Assembly (NCBI RefSeq): GCF_012913485.1
Contig: NZ_CP051774.1
Span: forward strand, 1,116,001 to 1,180,000
Reading direction: 5' to 3'
Source: Luteolibacter luteus
Lineage (GTDB): Bacteria > Verrucomicrobiota > Verrucomicrobiia > Verrucomicrobiales > Akkermansiaceae
DNA length: 64,000 bases
Both the position numbers and the translations under genes were made by a program. Below, piece by piece: positions 9,201 through 17,033 of this stretch (positions within the stretch are counted from its first letter, which is position 1; each line of letters begins with the position of its first letter). Below the pieces are notes generated by a model, which was not told the origin of the DNA, searched no databases, and saw nothing but the letters and a program-made list of their open reading frames with translations.

Positions 9201-9547
9201 CCAACACGCCATTGCAGGCTTTCGTGACTTTGAACGATCCGCAGTTCGTCGAAGCTTCGCGACGTCTCGCAGAGAATGCCATGAAGGCAGGATCGGATCC
9301 CGCGGCCCGTCTCGACTTCATCACCACGCGTCTTTTCTCCCGCAAGCTGGAGGATGCCGAAAGGAAGCTCGCCTTGGACACCCTCGATAGTGCGCTGGCT
9401 GCCTATCGCGCGGATGCCGACGCCGCCAAGGCTCTCATCGCAAATGGCGAAACCAAGGCGGATTCCGTGCTGGATGTGCCGGAACTCGCCGCATGGACCC
9501 TGGTCTCCAGCCAGCTCCTGAATCTGGACGAAACGCTGAACAAGTAA
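6263..9547 (+). CDS. PSD1 / planctomycete cytochrome C domain-containing lipoprotein with LamG insert
   Basis: A 1094-residue lipoprotein (lipobox LLAAC, Cys24). The planctomycete-type cytochrome domain at about 65-145 has one haem motif, CYHCH at 79-83. A DUF1549 (PSCyt2) region follows at about 190-400 and contains a second CAACH at 373-377. A LamG-like concanavalin fold (about 515-670, IYIDGKRQ and RLGARHNDD) is inserted before DUF1553 (PSD1; about 770-1070, with RTPLQAFV-type motif NTPLQAFVTLNDPQF). Such proteins are abundant in Planctomycetota and Verrucomicrobiota, often near sulfatases and glycoside hydrolases, with a proposed but unproven electron-transfer role in polysaccharide breakdown. 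The DUF1501 partner follows after 23 nt. Confidence 0.93.
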   Translation: MHFSPELSRFSAAALGSCLLLAACERRESGAAASTPAAAVADAAAEKKTEPAPLPQPKPTLPETISFNEHVQPVLSEYCYHCHGPDSGTREPKSAPLRLDIEKEAFAIREDGKPVIVKGKPGESRLVQLIHEQDPEKIMPPPISHKTLAPEQIALLEKWIEQGAPYEAHWSFIPVKRPEAPAAGKDWAQNPIDNFIAAKLKDNGLTPNPPEDPARLYRRLHFDLTGLPPSPEETEAFVKEAAVNRKGAVELAADKLLATTASAEHYARYWLDAARYADTHGIHIDNYRAIWPYRDWVVRAFQANMPWDQFTTEQIAGDMLPDRTLDQQVATGFSRCLATTGEGGAIAEEYDAIYAKDRAETVSAVWLGLTTGCAACHDHKFDPVSTKEFYSLTAFFRNTPMSALDGNNAEHPPNVFVPLMEDRERWTSVTTEIAQANQQIASRRDAARPEFEAWVSNASIAPAPEIDSTLVLHLPLTEPEGPLRGLVDGESREWPANLSRIDAPLGKAPVVSDGPVDLGDLGNFKREDRITYGGFIRVEGTPTGAVVARMNPAQSFRGWDLYLQGGQPAAHVIDTWDNSANKIVAPAPLPSGEWHHVMVTFDGTTPGQQASAIYIDGKRQNAAPYPNTVGGTIETDVPLRLGARHNDDSKLNGKVALQDFRFYRRLLSDQEIGTLAQNAMLQHIASIPAEQRTKEQVDSLFNYYLVNVDAPTRDLQAKLEGLKSEQSTLRSRGSVSLVMEEKKDEPFAHVLTRGVYSDKGERVTPTTPAVLPPMAADSPKNRLGLARWLNDPANPLPARVTMNRTWYYLFGTGIVETNDDFGIMGARPSHPKLLDWLAAEFVDSKWDYRHMLKLIVTSAAYQQSGVVSPEKLEKDPSNRLISRGPRYRMDAEELRDMALFAADLISNKVGGPPVKPYQPEGIWEAVAMKESNTRNYKQDSGEALYRRSLYTFWKRTAPHPAMEILNAPSREVFCVRRDRTNTPLQAFVTLNDPQFVEASRRLAENAMKAGSDPAARLDFITTRLFSRKLEDAERKLALDTLDSALAAYRADADAAKALIANGETKADSVLDVPELAAWTLVSSQLLNLDETLNK

Positions 9548-9570
9548 GCCCCTTTTCCTGGACCACCGCC

Positions 9571-11037
9571 ATGAACACGCTCCACGACTACAACTCCGCG
9601 ATCACGCGCCGCCAGTTCTTCCGGAAAAACGGCACTGGCCTCGGAGTCGCCGCCCTGAGCTCGCTGCTGGGTAGCGGACAAGCCTTCTCTTCCGGACCTT
9701 CACCGGCGGCGCTGGAAGGAATGCTGCCGCACATCGCACCGAAGGCAAAGCGGGCGATCTATATCTCGCTGATCGGGGCGCCTTCGCAGCTCGATCTCTT
9801 CGATTACAAGCCCGACCTCCAGAAGCGCTTCAAGGAAGACCTGAAAGACTGGCTGGCGAAGGAAGGCCAGCGCCTGACCGGCATGACCTCGGGGCAAGCA
9901 GCCTTCCCGCTCGCTCCAACCATCTTCAAGTTCGCGCAGCACAGGAAATCCGGAGCTTGGATCAGCGAGCTGCTGCCCTGGACCGCACGCATGGCGGATG
10001 ACCTCTGCATCATCAAATCGATGCACACGGAAGCCATCAACCACGAGCCCGCGAACCAGCTTGTCTACACCGGCAACATGCAGTCCGGGAAGGCATCGCT
10101 TGGATCATGGCTCTCCTACGGCCTCGGCAGCATGAACGAGGACCTGCCGACCTTTGTCGTCCTGCACGCCAACCATTCTTCGCCATACTCGAATGTGCAG
10201 GCCATCTCGGCGCGCCTCTGGGGTGCTGGCTATCTGCCGGGCAAGCACGCCGGCGTGGCCCTGCGATCGAAGGGTGATCCGGTGCTCTACCTTCAAGATG
10301 CACCCGGCATCTCCCGCGACCTGCGGCGCAAGATGCTGGACGGGCTGAATGCCATGAACCAGCGTTCCTATGAAGCGGTGGGTGATCCGGAAATCCAGAC
10401 CCGCATCCAGCAATACGAGATGGCCTTCCGCATGCAGGCCTCGGTGCCGGAACTCGCCGACATGTCCAGCGAGCCGGAGCACATCTACGAGCTCTATGGA
10501 AAGGACAGCAAGGTGCGCGGCACCTTTGCCAGCTCGGCCCTGATGGCGCGCCGGCTTTTGGAGCGTGGCACCCGCTTCGTTCAAATCTTCCACCGCGGGT
10601 GGGACCAGCACGGTGACTTGCCGCGCGATCTGCGCTCGCAGTGCATGGATGTGGACCAGGGCTGCTACGGCCTTATCCAGGATCTCAAGCAACGCGGCAT
10701 GTTGGATGACACCTTGGTCATCTGGGGCGGTGAATTCGGTCGTACCGTTTACTGCCAGGGCGGACTCAGCGAGACGAACTACGGTCGCGACCATCACCCG
10801 CGCTGCTTCTCGCTCTGGATGGCCGGCGGCGGCATCAAGGGCGGACAAGTCTATGGCGAGACAGATGAGATGAGTTACAACATCACGCAGAACCCGGTTC
10901 ACATCCGTGACCTGCACGCGACCATCCTGAACCAGCTCGGCTTGAGCCATGAGAAGCTGAGCTTCAAGTTCCAAGGACTGGATCAGCGCCTCACCGGGGT
11001 GGAACCGGCGAAGGTGGTGAAGGATATTCTGGCCTGA
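9571..11037 (+). CDS. DUF1501 domain-containing exported protein
   Basis: A 488-residue protein of the DUF1501 family, which has an alkaline-phosphatase/sulfatase-like fold. The start has a twin-arginine-like signal (ITRRQFFRKNGTGLG) typical for the family. Recognisable family segments include FVQIFHRGWDQHGDL, LVIWGGEFGRT and GRDHHPRCFSLWMAGGG, which carry the presumed metal ligands. It is the usual partner of PSD1 proteins; the 23-nt gap supports one operon. ATG 9571 starts the signal directly, while the longer frame overlaps the PSD1 gene. The substrate is unknown. Confidence 0.93.
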   Translation: MNTLHDYNSAITRRQFFRKNGTGLGVAALSSLLGSGQAFSSGPSPAALEGMLPHIAPKAKRAIYISLIGAPSQLDLFDYKPDLQKRFKEDLKDWLAKEGQRLTGMTSGQAAFPLAPTIFKFAQHRKSGAWISELLPWTARMADDLCIIKSMHTEAINHEPANQLVYTGNMQSGKASLGSWLSYGLGSMNEDLPTFVVLHANHSSPYSNVQAISARLWGAGYLPGKHAGVALRSKGDPVLYLQDAPGISRDLRRKMLDGLNAMNQRSYEAVGDPEIQTRIQQYEMAFRMQASVPELADMSSEPEHIYELYGKDSKVRGTFASSALMARRLLERGTRFVQIFHRGWDQHGDLPRDLRSQCMDVDQGCYGLIQDLKQRGMLDDTLVIWGGEFGRTVYCQGGLSETNYGRDHHPRCFSLWMAGGGIKGGQVYGETDEMSYNITQNPVHIRDLHATILNQLGLSHEKLSFKFQGLDQRLTGVEPAKVVKDILA

Positions 11038-11041
11038 ACGG

Positions 11042-11081
11042 AAGCGCGCGGGGCTGTCGGACATGTCGTTCCCGCGCGTTT
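11042..11081 (+). terminator. Hairpin terminator after the PSD1-DUF1501 operon
   Basis: AAGCGCGCGGG (11042-11052) pairs with CCCGCGCGTTT (11071-11081) over an 18-nt loop, starting 5 nt after the DUF1501 stop codon; the 3' side ends in TTT followed by CTCC. One G-T pair is included. Confidence 0.55.
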
Positions 11082-11097
11082 CTCCTACCTTGGTCGG

Positions 11098-11122
11098 CCT
11101 GTCTTTTCCTTGATAAGACAGG
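11098..11122. repeat. Structured repeat element B: hairpin in the leader of the secreted TSP3 protein gene
   Basis: CCTGTCTT (11098-11105) pairs with AAGACAGG (11115-11122) over a 9-nt loop (TTCCTTGAT). Compared with the hairpin at 5462-5487, the outer CCTGT/ACAGG is the same, and the inner stem changes from TAT/ATA to CTT/AAG, keeping pairing. It lies 90 nt before the ATG of the downstream gene and after a separate terminator, so it could be in the promoter or 5' leader. Confidence 0.5.
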
Positions 11123-11149
11123 AGTTCGGCATTCCGGGTTTTTCTGTCA

Positions 11150-11179
11150 CCCGCTGTCGCATCTTCATGCGATGGCGGG
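11150..11179 (+). promoter_or_regulatory. Stem-loop just upstream of the secreted TSP3 protein start
   Basis: CCCGC-TG-TCGCAT (11150-11162) pairs with ATGCGA-TG-GCGGG (11167-11179) over a CTTC tetraloop, giving a 13-bp stem with two central G-T wobbles. It ends 32 nt before the ATG at 11212. It may be an RNA leader structure; no T-tract suggests termination. Confidence 0.4.
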
Positions 11180-11211
11180 ATCTTTGCCGTGAGCTAGGGT
11201 GGCAACGAACC

Positions 11212-14200
11212 ATGAGAAACCCAATAGTAACGATCCTAGGCTTGTGTGCCTTGGTTCCAACCCCCTCTTCCGCGGCTCCCGTCACGTGGATCACCGGCCC
11301 GACTCCGACCGTCAACGAGAGTTCCATCAGCTTGGCAGGAACCCTCGCCCACGCGGGCACTTGGGGCGACAGCAACGGTGCTGGCCCTCTGTCCGTGGTC
11401 GTCGGCAGCGAAACGATCATCTTCGCAAACGCACCTGTCGGCAACGACATCGGCACCAACAACGCGATTACCGATAGCGGTTACGTCTATTACGACACCA
11501 ACATCTGGACTCCCCCCGGTGCCACCAATCCCAATTTCGACCGGATCATGGATGGCTTCGCCACGGCGGGCCCGAATCCTACCTCGGTAACCCTCGGCAA
11601 CCTGCTTCCGGGAGCCACTTATCAGGTGCAGCTCTTCAGCTCGGATGACCGGGGATGCTGCAATGGCCGCACGCAGAAGTGGAGCGACGATCCAAACAAC
11701 GGCGTCGGCACGGAAACCAGCGTCTACGCCATGTCGACCAGCAGCTTCGTGATCGGCAGCTTCGTGGCGGATGACACCATCCAGAAATTCTACGTTCGCG
11801 GCGTCTCGGAAAATTCCATGGCCATCAACGCCTACGTGCTGCGCCTGATCGCCGCCCCGGACGCCGATGGTGACCAGATCCCGGATTCCTACGAAGACGC
11901 CCACCCGGCGATCCTCAACAAGAACAACGCGGCGGACGCCGCCAACGATCCGGATGGCGACAATCTCAGCAACCTCGCCGAGTATCAGAAGGGCACCGAC
12001 CCGCAAATTGCCGACACGGATGGCGACGGTCTTAATGACGGTGCCGACGTCGCCGCAGGCGGCAGCCCGCTGCTCGTGGATACCGATAGCGATGGCCTCT
12101 CCGACTTCCTCGAAGCCACCGTCCATCACAGCTCGCTGAATGATACCGACAGCGACGACGACAACTTCAGCGACTCTTACGAAGCGGCCACCGGCTCCTC
12201 GCTGACGAGCGCCTCCAGCACTCCGAACGGCACCACGCTGACCATCCTCGGCACAGGCACCGCAGCCCTGCTCGATTCCGACCTGACCGACCCGGAGAAC
12301 AACGGCAACGACAGCACCTCCCAAGGCTCCAACTTCAACTGGACCGCCATCACCTCTTCCAACAAGAGCTTCTTCCACGTCGCCGGAGAAGGCGAGGCCG
12401 GAGCCTTCGACGTGTTCGACAACAAGGTCGGAAACGGTGAGGAAAAATGGTGCTGTGACGGCGTCCCGCTCGGCGGCATGCAGCACGTCACGGTGGAGTT
12501 TGATGGCGTCGTAAGCCTCACCCATTTCACCATCACCTCGTCCGGCGATTCCCCGCAGCGCGACCCGCGCGTCTGGGACATCCTCGGCTCCAATGATGGC
12601 GTGAATTTCACCCCGATCACCCGCTTCAACTACGCCGGACAACAGATCTGGACGGATCGCAACCAGGTCATCCGGGTAAATCTCCCCGCCACCGCCAAGC
12701 CTTACCGCTACCTGCGCTACGCCGTCTATGGCACCGGCAGCGACCAGCACGCACTGAACGAGATCGAATACTTCGGCACCAAGAGCACCACCGATGCCGA
12801 TGGCGACGGACTGCCAGCCGTTTACGAAGCTCTTTATCCCGGCTTCCTTAGCGACTCGAACATCAATGATGCCGGTCTCGACCCAGATGGTGACGGCCTG
12901 AGCAATGCCGAGGAATTCACGATCGGCACGCGCCCGGACGTCAAGGATTCCGACAACGACGGTCTGGACGACGACGATGAGCTCAACAACTACGGAACCT
13001 TCCCCGGGGATCCGGATACCGACCGCGATGGCCTGACGGATGGACAGGAGATCAATACCTACGATTCCGATCCGAAGTCCCAGGACTCGGACAGCGACCG
13101 CTTCCGCGACGGCTATGAGGTGGCTCATGGCGGCGATCCGGCCGATCCCTTGATCGGAGCAGGAGCCAAGCTTACCTCGATCGGCACTGGCACGAATGCC
13201 CTGCTTGGCCGTGACGTGACCGACCATGATGACGACGGCGTCGAAGGCTCGGATCCGAACACCTCGTTCTTCGACTGGGTGAACATCACCTCGACCTCGA
13301 AACCATTCTTCGATGGCTTCGGCGGCGGAGAAGGCGCCTTCGACATGTTCGACAACAAGGTCGGCGGCGGCGAGGCGAAGTTCTACAACGGCAACACCCC
13401 GGTCAGCGTCACCATGGAGCTTCCCTACACGGTGCAGCTCACCCACTTCACTCTGGCCTCCGGCAACGACTCGCCACAGCGGGATCCGCGTGAGTGGAAG
13501 ATCGAAGGTTCGACGAATGGCACCACCTTCCAGCAGATCTTCGCGATGACCGACAAGGACTCGCCACTGTGGATCAGCCGGAACGAGGTGCTCCGCTTCG
13601 ACCTGCCCGCCCCGGCGGCTGCCTACAAGTACTTCCGCTTCACCACCACCGCTACCGGCGGCACGGACTTCCAGCTCAATGAAATCGAGCTCTTCGGCAT
13701 CGAGCAGGACAGCGATTCCGACGGCATGTCCGATTACTTCGAGGTGCAGTATGGCTTCAATCCGAACAATGCGGCCGATGCCGGCGGCGACGCGGACAAC
13801 GACGGCCTGACCAACGCCCAGGAATATGTGAATGGCGGAAATCCGGAGGATAGCGATACCGACGACGACGGCCTGAACGATGCCGCGGAAGTCACCGCCG
13901 GCACCAAGCTGAACCGCAAGGATTCCGATCTGGACGGCTTCTCCGACTTCACCGAGGTCGGCTACGGCAGCAATCCGAACGATAGCACCAGCCTTCCGGA
14001 CTTCGTACCGATCAACTGGGGTGCCCCAACCAACATCACGGGCAACGTCAGTGACATCAAGACGAACGGCTCCCTGGTCCACGCCTGGGCCGGTGGCAAT
14101 GCAGTCACCGTGGCTGAACTCGGCGTCACCTTCCAGCAAGGTCCGCTTCTCAACGACCGCTACGGTGATTTCGATCCCTACAACCGCGGTGGCAACCAGG

Positions 14201-14760
14201 ATTACGAAGCACTGCTTTCCGGCGGCAGCTACGGAAACCCGGGCTTCATCGAGATTCCGAACCTGATCCCCGGCCAGCAATACCAGGTTCAGATCTGGGT
14301 GGCGGACACCCGCCAGTGCTGCTCCGGCCGTATCTACAACTACGGAACCTACGATGCGGAAGATCCCAGCGTGGACCTGAATTCCGGTGTCTTCGGCAAT
14401 GAGGCTGCCAATCCCGGCCAATATGTGATCGGCACCTTCACCGCCACTCAGCCGTCCCACTTCGTCTTCATGGCGGGTGCCAGCGGTGGTTCCCAATACA
14501 ACGCGATGATGGTCCGTCAGATCTCCGCTCCGGTGGAGGGCCCGAAGGTCACGCTCGCCAAGTTCAACGGCACCGCCTTTGAAATCACGGTGGCAAATCT
14601 GGATACCACGAAGACCTACCAGCTGAAGAGAAGCACCAACATGACAAGCTTCGATCCGCTGGGTTCGTCCTTCGTGCCGGCTGCGTCCCAGCAGGTCTTG
14701 AGCGACCCCGCCCCGCCAACGGGCAAGGCATTTTATCAGATCGTCGAGGTCAGCCCTTGA
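11212..14760 (+). CDS. Large secreted protein with TSP type 3 repeats and two discoidin domains
   Basis: A 1182-residue protein with a signal peptide (residues 1-20, cleavage near SSAAP). Order: a beta-rich domain A (about 22-213) with DDRGCCNGR; calcium-binding thrombospondin type 3 repeats (DADGDQIPD, DTDGDGLND, DSDGLSD and similar); a discoidin/F5-8C-like domain (351-523); more type 3 repeats; a second discoidin-like domain (661-833); more repeats; then domain A' (933-1106) with DTRQCCSGR; and a C-terminal YQLKRSTNMTSF...KAFYQIVEV module common in verrucomicrobial surface proteins. A role in carbohydrate or surface binding is inferred. ATG 11212 is chosen because the signal peptide starts there. 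It is a separate unit from the upstream operon. Confidence 0.88.
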   Translation: MRNPIVTILGLCALVPTPSSAAPVTWITGPTPTVNESSISLAGTLAHAGTWGDSNGAGPLSVVVGSETIIFANAPVGNDIGTNNAITDSGYVYYDTNIWTPPGATNPNFDRIMDGFATAGPNPTSVTLGNLLPGATYQVQLFSSDDRGCCNGRTQKWSDDPNNGVGTETSVYAMSTSSFVIGSFVADDTIQKFYVRGVSENSMAINAYVLRLIAAPDADGDQIPDSYEDAHPAILNKNNAADAANDPDGDNLSNLAEYQKGTDPQIADTDGDGLNDGADVAAGGSPLLVDTDSDGLSDFLEATVHHSSLNDTDSDDDNFSDSYEAATGSSLTSASSTPNGTTLTILGTGTAALLDSDLTDPENNGNDSTSQGSNFNWTAITSSNKSFFHVAGEGEAGAFDVFDNKVGNGEEKWCCDGVPLGGMQHVTVEFDGVVSLTHFTITSSGDSPQRDPRVWDILGSNDGVNFTPITRFNYAGQQIWTDRNQVIRVNLPATAKPYRYLRYAVYGTGSDQHALNEIEYFGTKSTTDADGDGLPAVYEALYPGFLSDSNINDAGLDPDGDGLSNAEEFTIGTRPDVKDSDNDGLDDDDELNNYGTFPGDPDTDRDGLTDGQEINTYDSDPKSQDSDSDRFRDGYEVAHGGDPADPLIGAGAKLTSIGTGTNALLGRDVTDHDDDGVEGSDPNTSFFDWVNITSTSKPFFDGFGGGEGAFDMFDNKVGGGEAKFYNGNTPVSVTMELPYTVQLTHFTLASGNDSPQRDPREWKIEGSTNGTTFQQIFAMTDKDSPLWISRNEVLRFDLPAPAAAYKYFRFTTTATGGTDFQLNEIELFGIEQDSDSDGMSDYFEVQYGFNPNNAADAGGDADNDGLTNAQEYVNGGNPEDSDTDDDGLNDAAEVTAGTKLNRKDSDLDGFSDFTEVGYGSNPNDSTSLPDFVPINWGAPTNITGNVSDIKTNGSLVHAWAGGNAVTVAELGVTFQQGPLLNDRYGDFDPYNRGGNQDYEALLSGGSYGNPGFIEIPNLIPGQQYQVQIWVADTRQCCSGRIYNYGTYDAEDPSVDLNSGVFGNEAANPGQYVIGTFTATQPSHFVFMAGASGGSQYNAMMVRQISAPVEGPKVTLAKFNGTAFEITVANLDTTKTYQLKRSTNMTSFDPLGSSFVPAASQQVLSDPAPPTGKAFYQIVEVSP

Positions 14761-14783
14761 GGGTTCTTGGGTGCGACGAATGG

Positions 14784-14811
14784 GCTGCCTTCCGGTTCGC
14801 CGGAAGGCAGC
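14784..14811 (+). terminator. Rho-independent terminator with TTCG tetraloop
   Basis: GCTGCCTTCCGG (14784-14795) pairs perfectly with CCGGAAGGCAGC (14800-14811) around TTCG and is followed by TTCATTGTT. It lies 24 nt after the stop of the secreted TSP3 protein gene and separates it from the kinase operon. Confidence 0.8.
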
Positions 14812-14885
14812 TTCATTGTTCAGGGCATGAAGATTTCGACAGCAGGGCAACCCGATGGCAGCATGATGCCGATGCAGCGCATTTC

Positions 14886-17033
14886 ATGAGAGGCAAGGCA
14901 AAGCGGGTTCCCATCTTCCCCAGGGCTGCGGCCATCGGACGGACCTTCCGCGTCTTCGCACTGCTGTCCTGCGGCCCTATATCGGCCGCGCCTTTCCTTC
15001 CCTTGCATGTGGTCGAGTCCAGCCACACGAATTTCGGCCATCCACTTTCGGAGTTGGTCGATGGCAAGACCGACGAGGGCAACGGGCTGGACATGGCCCG
15101 GGTGCAGTTCAAAGAGCAGGAGATCATCTTCGCCACCGAGGGCCCGGTCTCCGCACAAGCCTTCCAGTTCACCAGCTGGCACGACTCGGTGGAGGCCTCC
15201 GCCTATCCGGCCGAGATGGAAATCGCGGTAACTTCCGACGAAAAGCCCTCCCGCCTCTCGAATTGGACACCACTGAAGCCCGGCGTCCTCATGACGCACG
15301 ACTTCGCCATTTCCCCGGGCATCGCGACGATCGAAGGGAATAGCATCCTGCTTTCCGGCGGCCGGCCACGGATCATTCTCACGGCACGGGCAACCTCTCC
15401 CCTCACAGGCGTCACCGGCTTCCGGTTGCGCTTCATTCCCCACGATGTCGGCCACGTCAGCGGTCAGAAGACGATCGGCCGCAGCAAGGCGGGGAACTGC
15501 GTGATCAATGAATTTCAGGTGGTGCCAGACCCCCTGCGCTCGACGAATATCGCGCTGGGCCGACCTGTGGAGACTCCGGGTGAAACCTATTCCACCCTAC
15601 CACGCCATCTTCTCACTGACGGCTTCCCTTCAACTTTTTCCCACCCCAACGATAGCCACAAGGCAAAGGGCTTCTATTTCGAGGTCGATCTCGGTGCCGA
15701 GCATGATCTCGATCACGTCGTCCTGCTTGCCCGTCTTGATGGCGAAGCGATGGATCGCTTGGGGAATTACGAGGTTCAGGTCTTCGACGATGCCGCGGGC
15801 AAGGCGGGGAATCTCCGCTGGACCGCGCGGATGCGCGCCGATGGGTCTTCGGTTCCTGTGGGCGGCAGTGACCGCATCGTCGCAAAAGACGGCCAGGGAA
15901 AATTCTCCGGGCGCTTCATCCGGATCGTAAATCCCACCGAGCTCCAGAGCCGACCGCAGATCGCGGAAGTGGAAGTCTATCCCGATCTCAAGCCCAAGCT
16001 CGTCTCCATCCGCGCCGACGGACGCCCGCCGGATCCGGAGGGCAAGCTGACACCCGGCGCGCGGAGCGTGGCTTTCTCCTTGGCTCCCGGAGACGACGAT
16101 CCGGCCCCGGAGCTCCTGCACTTTCGCTGGAGGAAAAGTGGTGGCGAATGGGCAGAGTGTCACGCAGGCGAACTGGTGATCATGCCCTGCGCGGTTCCCG
16201 GCACCTATCCCGTGGAATTCCAAGCACGGCATACCGATGGCGTCTGGAACCAGGCGGTGCAGAGGCACGACTTTGTCATCCCCTTGCCGTGGTGGCAGCG
16301 GCCCTTGCGCATCGGGGCGATCGTTATGGCGCTCGCGCTTGCGATTGCCGGCCTGCTGTGGTGGTCATCGCTTCGGAAGCTGCGTGAGAAATTGCGTCGG
16401 GCCCAAGCCATCCGCGCCTTGGAGCAGGATCGCCTGCGCATCGCGCGCGACATGCACGATGACATTGGCGCGCGGCTTACCCATCTTGCGCTGCTCGCCG
16501 ATCGGGTGAAGCGCAGCCCGGGACAGGAGAACGAGATGCTTTCCAAGCTGGCGAAGGAAGCCCGCGGCACCGTGGGTGCCTTGGACCAGATCGTCTGGGC
16601 GGTAAACCCGCAGCACGACACCATCGGCGGCCTGATCGACTACATGTGCAGCTACTCCACGGAGTATCTCGCCGCTGCGAATTTATCCTGCCGCTTCGAG
16701 CTTTCGGCAGGAGAACGCAACTCGGTGGTCCCCTTTTCGATCCGTCATCCGCTTTTGATGGCGGTGAAGGAAGCACTCCAGAATGTCGTGAAACACGCCG
16801 GAGCCACACGCGTGGTGGTCGGCCTGCTGACGACCGACAGCACCTTGCAAGTATCGGTTACAGACAATGGATCCGGCTTCGTCAGCCAGGCGGATTCCGG
16901 TACCTTTCAGGACGGCGTGAACAACATGCATGCCCGCCTCGCGGAGATTGGCGGGAATTGCAGTATCTCAAGCTCCGAATGCGGTGGCACCCGCGTGGTG
17001 CTATCCGTACCATGGAAACCCGAACTCACATGA
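14886..17033 (+). CDS. Sensor histidine kinase with extracellular discoidin and Y_Y_Y-type domains
   Basis: A 715-residue membrane kinase. After a signal-like N-terminus it has two discoidin-like segments (about 40-210 and 219-369, the second with NIALGRPVETPG and FYFEVDLGAEHDLDHVVLLARL), then a Y_Y_Y-like beta domain (about 372-468, HFRWRKSGGEWAEC, VEFQARHTDGVWN), one transmembrane helix (472-492) and a cytosolic HisKA_3/HATPase module. The phospho-acceptor is His524 in ARDMHDDIGARL; N box EALQNVVKHAG and G box DNGSGF are present. The outer half resembles carbohydrate-sensing hybrid sensors. ATG 14886 is preferred over the frame opening at 14757. It overlaps the response regulator by ATGA. 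Confidence 0.88.
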   Translation: MRGKAKRVPIFPRAAAIGRTFRVFALLSCGPISAAPFLPLHVVESSHTNFGHPLSELVDGKTDEGNGLDMARVQFKEQEIIFATEGPVSAQAFQFTSWHDSVEASAYPAEMEIAVTSDEKPSRLSNWTPLKPGVLMTHDFAISPGIATIEGNSILLSGGRPRIILTARATSPLTGVTGFRLRFIPHDVGHVSGQKTIGRSKAGNCVINEFQVVPDPLRSTNIALGRPVETPGETYSTLPRHLLTDGFPSTFSHPNDSHKAKGFYFEVDLGAEHDLDHVVLLARLDGEAMDRLGNYEVQVFDDAAGKAGNLRWTARMRADGSSVPVGGSDRIVAKDGQGKFSGRFIRIVNPTELQSRPQIAEVEVYPDLKPKLVSIRADGRPPDPEGKLTPGARSVAFSLAPGDDDPAPELLHFRWRKSGGEWAECHAGELVIMPCAVPGTYPVEFQARHTDGVWNQAVQRHDFVIPLPWWQRPLRIGAIVMALALAIAGLLWWSSLRKLREKLRRAQAIRALEQDRLRIARDMHDDIGARLTHLALLADRVKRSPGQENEMLSKLAKEARGTVGALDQIVWAVNPQHDTIGGLIDYMCSYSTEYLAAANLSCRFELSAGERNSVVPFSIRHPLLMAVKEALQNVVKHAGATRVVVGLLTTDSTLQVSVTDNGSGFVSQADSGTFQDGVNNMHARLAEIGGNCSISSSECGGTRVVLSVPWKPELT

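Noticed and set aside
11236..14850. A 1204-codon open frame antisense to the large secreted protein gene
   Set aside because: The sense strand has clear domains. The open antisense frame follows from the Asp/Gly-rich codon usage and high GC at third positions.
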